NCBI GenBank assembly: GCA_949318235.1
Contig: OX439134.1
Coordinates: forward strand, 23,942,662-24,006,661
Length of the DNA stretch: 64,000 nt
Reading direction: 5' to 3'
Source: Ecdyonurus torrentis
Lineage: Eukaryota > Arthropoda > Insecta > Ephemeroptera > Heptageniidae
The notes below the pieces were generated by a model that was not told where the DNA came from, did no database searches, and worked only from the letters and a program-made list of their open reading frames with translations. Within the stretch, counting starts at the first letter, position 1. Each line of letters opens with the position of its first letter. Positions 58,869 through 64,000 of the stretch are shown piece by piece. The position numbers and the translations under genes were made by a program.

Positions 58869-59205
58869 TTGCTGCATCAAAAACCGCAAAAGAAGAGAAA
58901 ATTGGCGTCCGATTTCCACATTTTAACGCTTGCATTATCTAAAAAAACACATACAGATTCAAAATTTGTAAGGTCTCACTCGAGTTTTCTGCAACATTAC
59001 CTCAAGACCTCTCCACATGCGCCCATCGGTAGCACGACACACGTCGAGACGAAGCTCTTGCTTGCGCGACACGTTGTGGAGAGTCTGCGGAATGATGGCC
59101 TCGATAGTGGCGGTGATATAAAGCTTCAACTCACACATGTCACGCACTTTCGTCTTGAAGACCTGGTCCTTGACGTAGCCCCAGAGATAAAAGTCGGTAG
59201 CGTAA
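58869..59205 (-). pseudogene. Inverted second copy of the transposase 3' end (left arm)
   Basis: Read on the minus strand, it contains the same end-of-transposase text as the right arm: VSRKQELRLDVCRATDGRMW, compared with VSRQLEVRLDVCCATDGRMW near 59765. Frames are broken in places. It arose by inverted duplication of the right arm. Confidence 0.75.
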
Positions 59206-59254
59206 GATCAGGAGACGAGTGCATAGCATGTTTGTGTGATAAAGTAAAAACTAA

Positions 59255-59818
59255 CAGAACGTGTGTTTCTTGGGCACTGAACGTCCAGACACAGCTCGTA
59301 CGTTCGAACGTGACAGTCCCAATTTGATTGTTTGGTGCTCATTTCTGTACGATTTTGTGATCGGCCCGTTCTTCTTCCACGAGCCAACTGTCCACTGGAA
59401 CAACTACCTGAACATGATTGAGAATTACGCCATATCGCAGCTACTGCAGGCCCAGACGGAGTGGGAATACGAGCTCATCTTCCAGCAGGACGGAGCGCTC
59501 CCACATTGGGCGCACGTTGTCAGAGATGAGCGGGATTAGGTGTTTCTAGGCAGATGCCTACATCGTGGACCCATGGCGTGGGCTCGCAGCTCTTCTGATC
59601 TCGCGCCACTCAACTTTTATCTCTGGGGCTACATCAAGGACCAGATTTTCAAGACGAAAGTGCGTGGTATGCGTGAGTTGAAGAAACGTATCACCGCCGC
59701 TATCGAGGCCATCACTCCGCAGACTCTCCGCCACGTGTCGCGCCAGCTAGAGGTTCGTCTCGACGTGTGTTGTGCTACCGATGGGCGCATGTGGAGAGGC
59801 CATGAGGTCATGTTTTAG
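59255..59818 (+). pseudogene. Mariner-type transposase, C-terminal part with internal stop
   Basis: One frame, broken by TAG at 59537-59539. Recognisable blocks: ERDSPNLIVWC, GPFFFHEPTVHW, YELIFQQDGALPHWAHVVRD before the stop, and SSSDLAPLNFYLWGYIKDQI after it. The two Asp residues (QQDGA and SSDLAP) are about 35 positions apart, in line with a DDxD-type mariner catalytic domain. The DNA-binding N-terminus is missing, and a stop (TAA) lies just upstream at 59252. Non-functional as it stands; its ends could be mobilised only by an intact relative. Confidence 0.85.
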
Positions 59819-60087
59819 AAAACTCGAGTGAGAATTTACAAATTTTGAATCTGTATGCGTTTTTTCAGATGATACAAGCGTCAAAATGTGCAAATCGGAC
59901 GTCAATTTTCTCTTTTTTTGCGATTTTTGATGCAGCAAGATTAATAATCATCTGATTGCATTTATGTTTGATTTTCAAAATTTTCATAATTCAAGCTTTA
60001 ATTTGATGTATCAAAAGTTAATTTTACGTTGAGCCTTATGTGTTTTATTAACGTCTAAACACCCTCAGAGACTTTGTGGACACCCTG

Positions 60088-60400
60088 TACTTTATACACA
60101 ACTAAAGTCAAGATGACAGTTAGTAATGACGTCACATATCTACTTCATACACAACTAAAGTCAAGTTAATAGTCAGTGATGACGTCACTTATCTACTTCA
60201 TACATTACTGAAGTTAAAATAATAGTCAGTGATGACGTCACATATCTACTTCATACACAACTAAAGTCAAGTTGATAGTCAATGATAAAGTCACTTATCT
60301 ACTTCATACAACACCAAAATCAAGTTGGTAGTCAGTGATGGCGTCACTTATCTACTTCATAAACTACTAAAATCAAAATAGTAGTCATTGATGGCGTCAC
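60088..60400. repeat. 53-bp satellite array, remainder after the mariner element
   Basis: About six units continuing the array interrupted at 58718, ending ATGGCGTCAC at the same junction type as 11385. Confidence 0.94.
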
Positions 60401-61395
60401 GATTTTTGATGATATCTCAGAAACTAATTATGCTACAGACTTGCGGTTTGAAATGAAATGCATTTCTTTGAATTGTCTTATGAAAAGGTTATTACACTTT
60501 AGTCGCAAAAAATAAAACTTTCTTACTTTTTTAGAATTTAGTATTTTCTTACCGATAGAAAGTTGCGGTTTTAAAATATAGAGATGCAAAACATTCTATA
60601 GTACTAAATTCACCTCTAGAAACAAAATTGAGAAACATAATTTTTCAAAAAAAATCGTTTTTCAGATTCTGAAAACGATTTTTGATGATATCTCAGAAAC
60701 TAATAATGCTACAGACTTACGGTTTGAACTGAAATGTATCACTTTGAATTGTCTTATAAAAAGTTTATTACACTTTAGTCGCAAAAAATAAAACTTTCTC
60801 AGTTTTTGAGAATTTTCGTATTTTCTTACCGAAGTCTATAGCATTGTAGCCCATATGAAGAAGAAAAAAGTTTCTAACTCGAGTTGTAATTGAGATGGAA
60901 AATTGCGATTTTGAAATAAAGTGATGCAAAACGCTCTATAGTACTAAATTCACCTCTAGAAACAAAATTGAGAAAAAAAAATTTTCCAAAAAAATTGTGT
61001 TTTTCAGATTCTGAAAATGATTTTTGATGATATCTCAGAAACTAATATTGCTACAGACTTACGGTTTGAACTGAAATGTATCACTTTGAAATGTCTTAAA
61101 AAAGTTTATCACACTTAAGTCGCAAAAAATAAAACTTTCTTAGTTTTTGAGAATTTTCGTATTTTCTTACCGAAGTCTATTGCATTGTAGCCCATATAAA
61201 GAAGAAAAAAGTTTGTAATTCGAGTTCTTATTTAGATGGAAAGTTGCGGTTTTGAAATAAAGTGATGCAAAACGCTCTATAGTACTAAATTCACCTCTAG
61301 AATTAAAAGTGAGAAAAATAATTTTTCAAAAAAAATTGTGTTTTTCAGATTCTGAAAACGTTTTTTGATGATATCTCAGAAACTAATAATGCTAC
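60401..61395. repeat. ~343-bp satellite
   Basis: About three monomers. The first is shortened (TTACCGATAGAAAGTTGCGG near 60550) in a different way from the truncated monomer in the composite units. Ends in AATAATGCTACC before a 53-bp array, the same junction as at 56118. Confidence 0.92.
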
Positions 61396-64000
61396 CTACA
61401 CTACTAAAGTCATGTTAATAGTCAGTGATGACGTAACTTATCGACTTCATTAAATACTAAAGTCAAGTTGATAGTCAGTGATGACGTCACATATATGCTT
61501 TATACACATACTAAGGACAAGTTATTAGTCAGTGATGACGTCACTTATCTACTCTATACACTACTAAAGTCAAGTTGATTGTCAGTGATGACGTCACTTA
61601 TCTACTTCATACACTACAAAAGTCAAGATGAAATTTAGTAATAACGTCACTTATCTACTTCATGCACAACTAAAGTCAAGATGATAATCAGTGATGACGT
61701 CACTTATCTACTTCATACACTCCTAAAGTCAAGTTGATAGTCAAAGATGACGTCACATATCTACTACGTCACTCATCTACTTCATACACAACTAAAGTCA
61801 AGTTGATAATCAGTGATAACGTCACTTATCTACTTTATACACTCCTAAAGTCAAGTTGATAGTCAGTGATGACGTCACTTATCTACTTCATCAATAATAA
61901 AATAAAGTCGGAAGTCAGTGATGGCGTCACCTATCTACTACTTACATAACATAAGTCAAGTTGATAGTCAGTGATGACGTCACATATCTACTTCATACAC
62001 TACTAAAGTCAAATGATAGTCAGTGATGACGTCACATATCTACTTCATACACTACTAAAGACAAATTAAAAGTCAGTAATGACGTCACTTATCTACTTCA
62101 TACAGAACTAAACTCAAATTGATAGTCAGTGATGACGTCACTTTTCTACTTTATACACTACTAAAGTCAAATTGATATTCAGTGATGACGATGCATTGCT
62201 ACTTCATATACTACTAAAGTCAAGTTGATAGTCAGTTATGACTTCACTTATCTTTTCCATACACTACTAAAGTCAAGTTGATAGTCAGTGATGGCGTAAC
62301 TTATCTCCTTCATAAACTACTAAAGTCATATATGGACTTCATACACTACTAAAGTCAAGTTTAAAAACAATTATGACATAACTTATCGACTTCATATAAT
62401 ACTAAAGTCAAGTTAATAGTCAGTGATGACGTCACATATCTGCTTTATAAACTACTTATTACTAGTTGATAGTTAGTGATAACGTCACTTATCTACTGCT
62501 TCAATACTAAACTCAAGATGGAAGTCAGTGATTGCGTCACTTATCTACTACATACATAACTAAAGTTAAGTTTATAGTCAGTAATGACGTCACTTATCTA
62601 CTTCATAAACTACTACAGTCAAGTTGATAAACTGTTATGACGTCACTTCTCTACTTCATACACAACTAAAGTCAAGTTGAAAAACAATTATGAGGTAGCT
62701 TATCGACGTCATTAAATACAAAAGTCAAGTTGATAGTCAGTGATGACGTCACATATATGCTTCATACACTACTAAAGACAAGTTGATAGTCAGTGATGAC
62801 GTCACTTATCTACTTTATACACAACTAAAGTCTAGATGATAGTCAGTGATAAAGTCACATTTTTACTTAATAAACAACTAAAGTCAAGATAATAGTCAGT
62901 GATGACGTCACTTATCTACTCAATACACTACTTAACTCAAGTTGATAGTCATTGTTGACGTCACTTATATATATTATTCACCACAAAAGTCAAGATGATA
63001 TTTAGTAATAACGTCACTTATCTACTTAATACACAACTAAAGTCAAGTTAATAGTCAGTGATGACGTCACTTCTCTACTTCATTTACTACTAAAGTCAAG
63101 TTGAAAAACAATTATGACGTAACTCATCGACTTCAGTAAATACTATAGTTAAGTTGATAGTCAGTAATGACGTCACTTATCTACTTCATACACTACTAAT
63201 GTCAAGTTGATAAACAGTTATGACGTCACTTCTCTACTTCATACACAACTAAAGTCAAGTTGATAGTCAGTGATAACGTCACATATCTACTACGTAAACA
63301 ACTAAAGTCAAGTTGATAGTCAGTTATGATGTCAATTGCCTACATCATACAATACTATAGTCAAGTTGGTAGTCAGTAATGGCGTCAATTATCTACTTTA
63401 TTAACTTCTAAAGTCTAGATGATAGTCAGTGTTGACGTCACTTATCTATTTCATACACTATTAAAGTCAAGTGTATAGTCATTGAGGACGTTACTTATCT
63501 ACTACAAACATAACATAAGTCAAGTTGATAGTCAGTGATGACGTCACTTATCTTCTTCATACACTACTAAAATGAAGTTGATAGTCAGTGATGACGTCAC
63601 TTTTCTACTTCATACACTACTAAAGTCAAATTGATATTCAGTGATGACGATGCATTTCTACTTCATATACTACTAAAGTCAAGTTGATAGTCAGTGATTG
63701 CGTCACTTATCTACTTCATATACCACTAAAGTCAAGTTGATAGTCAGTGATGACTTCACTTATCTTTTCCATACACTACTAAAGTCAAGTTGATAGTCAG
63801 TGATGGCGTAACTTATCTCTTTCATAAACTACTAAAGTCAAGATGATAGTCAGTGATAACGTCATATATGGACTTCATATACTACTAAAGTCAAGTTTAA
63901 AAACAATTAGGACATAACTTATAGACTTCATATAATACTAAAGTCAAGTTGATAGTCAATGATGACGTCACATATCTGCTTCATACGCTACTAAATACTA
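61396..64000. repeat. 53-bp satellite array, continues beyond the window
   Basis: About 49 units. The segment from ~61430 to 62480 follows the order of variants seen at 57590-58710, so it is a duplicated block; the part after 63250 follows the order seen in 29940-30630. No other element is visible. Confidence 0.95.

Larger units (their letters stand above)
58719..60087 (+). mobile_element. Tc1/mariner-superfamily element, decayed, with ~490-bp inverted arms
   Basis: 1,369 bp from CAGGGTGTCC (58719) to GGACACCCTG (60087), flanked by TA on both sides (58717-58718 and 60088-60089). Removing it restores CTTATCTACTTTATACACAA of the 53-bp satellite. The left arm (58719 to about 59205) is a diverged inverted copy of the right arm (about 59600-60087), which includes the 3' part of the transposase. 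The element therefore lacks the normal 5' half and its transposase N-terminus. It is markedly GC-richer than the surroundings. Confidence 0.92.

Noticed and set aside
58869..59327. 152-codon plus-strand frame in the mariner left arm
   Set aside because: It is the antisense of the inverted transposase 3' end; the sense match is on the minus strand.

Overview
This window looks like AT-rich arthropod, probably insect, heterochromatin. Two tandem satellites fill roughly three quarters of it: a ~343-bp satellite and a 53-bp satellite carrying a TGACGTCA palindrome. An apparently intact, virus-like DNA transposon of the Polinton/Maverick (adintovirus-like) type sits inside them. Eukaryotic origin is supported by a spliced gene, TATA boxes with arthropod-type initiators (TCAGT), AATAAA signals, a mariner relic and LINE-type fragments. 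I cannot name the species.

Layout. 1-9500: ~343-bp satellite. 9501-11385: 53-bp satellite. 11386-12345: ~343-bp satellite, broken by the Polinton at 12346-28164 (15,819 bp) with a perfect 6-bp target duplication AATGTA. 28165-55167: alternating 343-bp and 53-bp blocks forming large composite repeats of about 4,041, 5,455 and 7,059 bp. Three of these carry the same ~597-bp piece of a retroelement gag-like gene. 55168-55477: 3' end of a LINE-like element. 55478-58718: more satellite. 58719-60087: a decayed mariner-type element with TA target duplication and very long inverted arms. 60088-64000: satellite again.

The Polinton has long imperfect terminal inverted repeats and eleven genes. On the left arm are a small spliced gene and, on the minus strand, a packed structural cluster: PLA2/membrane-active minor protein, adenain-like protease, penton-like minor capsid protein, a 43-aa ORF and the major capsid protein. 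Reading outward from the same 70-bp gap on the plus strand are the packaging ATPase, a conserved protein of unknown function, a short fibre-like protein and the RVE integrase. A protein-primed type DNA polymerase B of 1,306 aa reads on the minus strand from the right arm. The right arm also has ~2 kb without genes, containing ~200-bp tandem repeats and a hairpin cluster.

Together these genes cover replication (PolB), integration (RVE plus chromodomain-like tail), genome packaging (ATPase), capsid building (MCP, penton), maturation (protease) and possibly membrane breach (PLA2-like protein). The element could therefore in principle be an endogenous virus rather than a plain transposon. Several genes share a compact promoter: TATA, about 30 nt, then TCA(G/T)T, with a leader as short as 4 nt, often lying inside the neighbouring gene.
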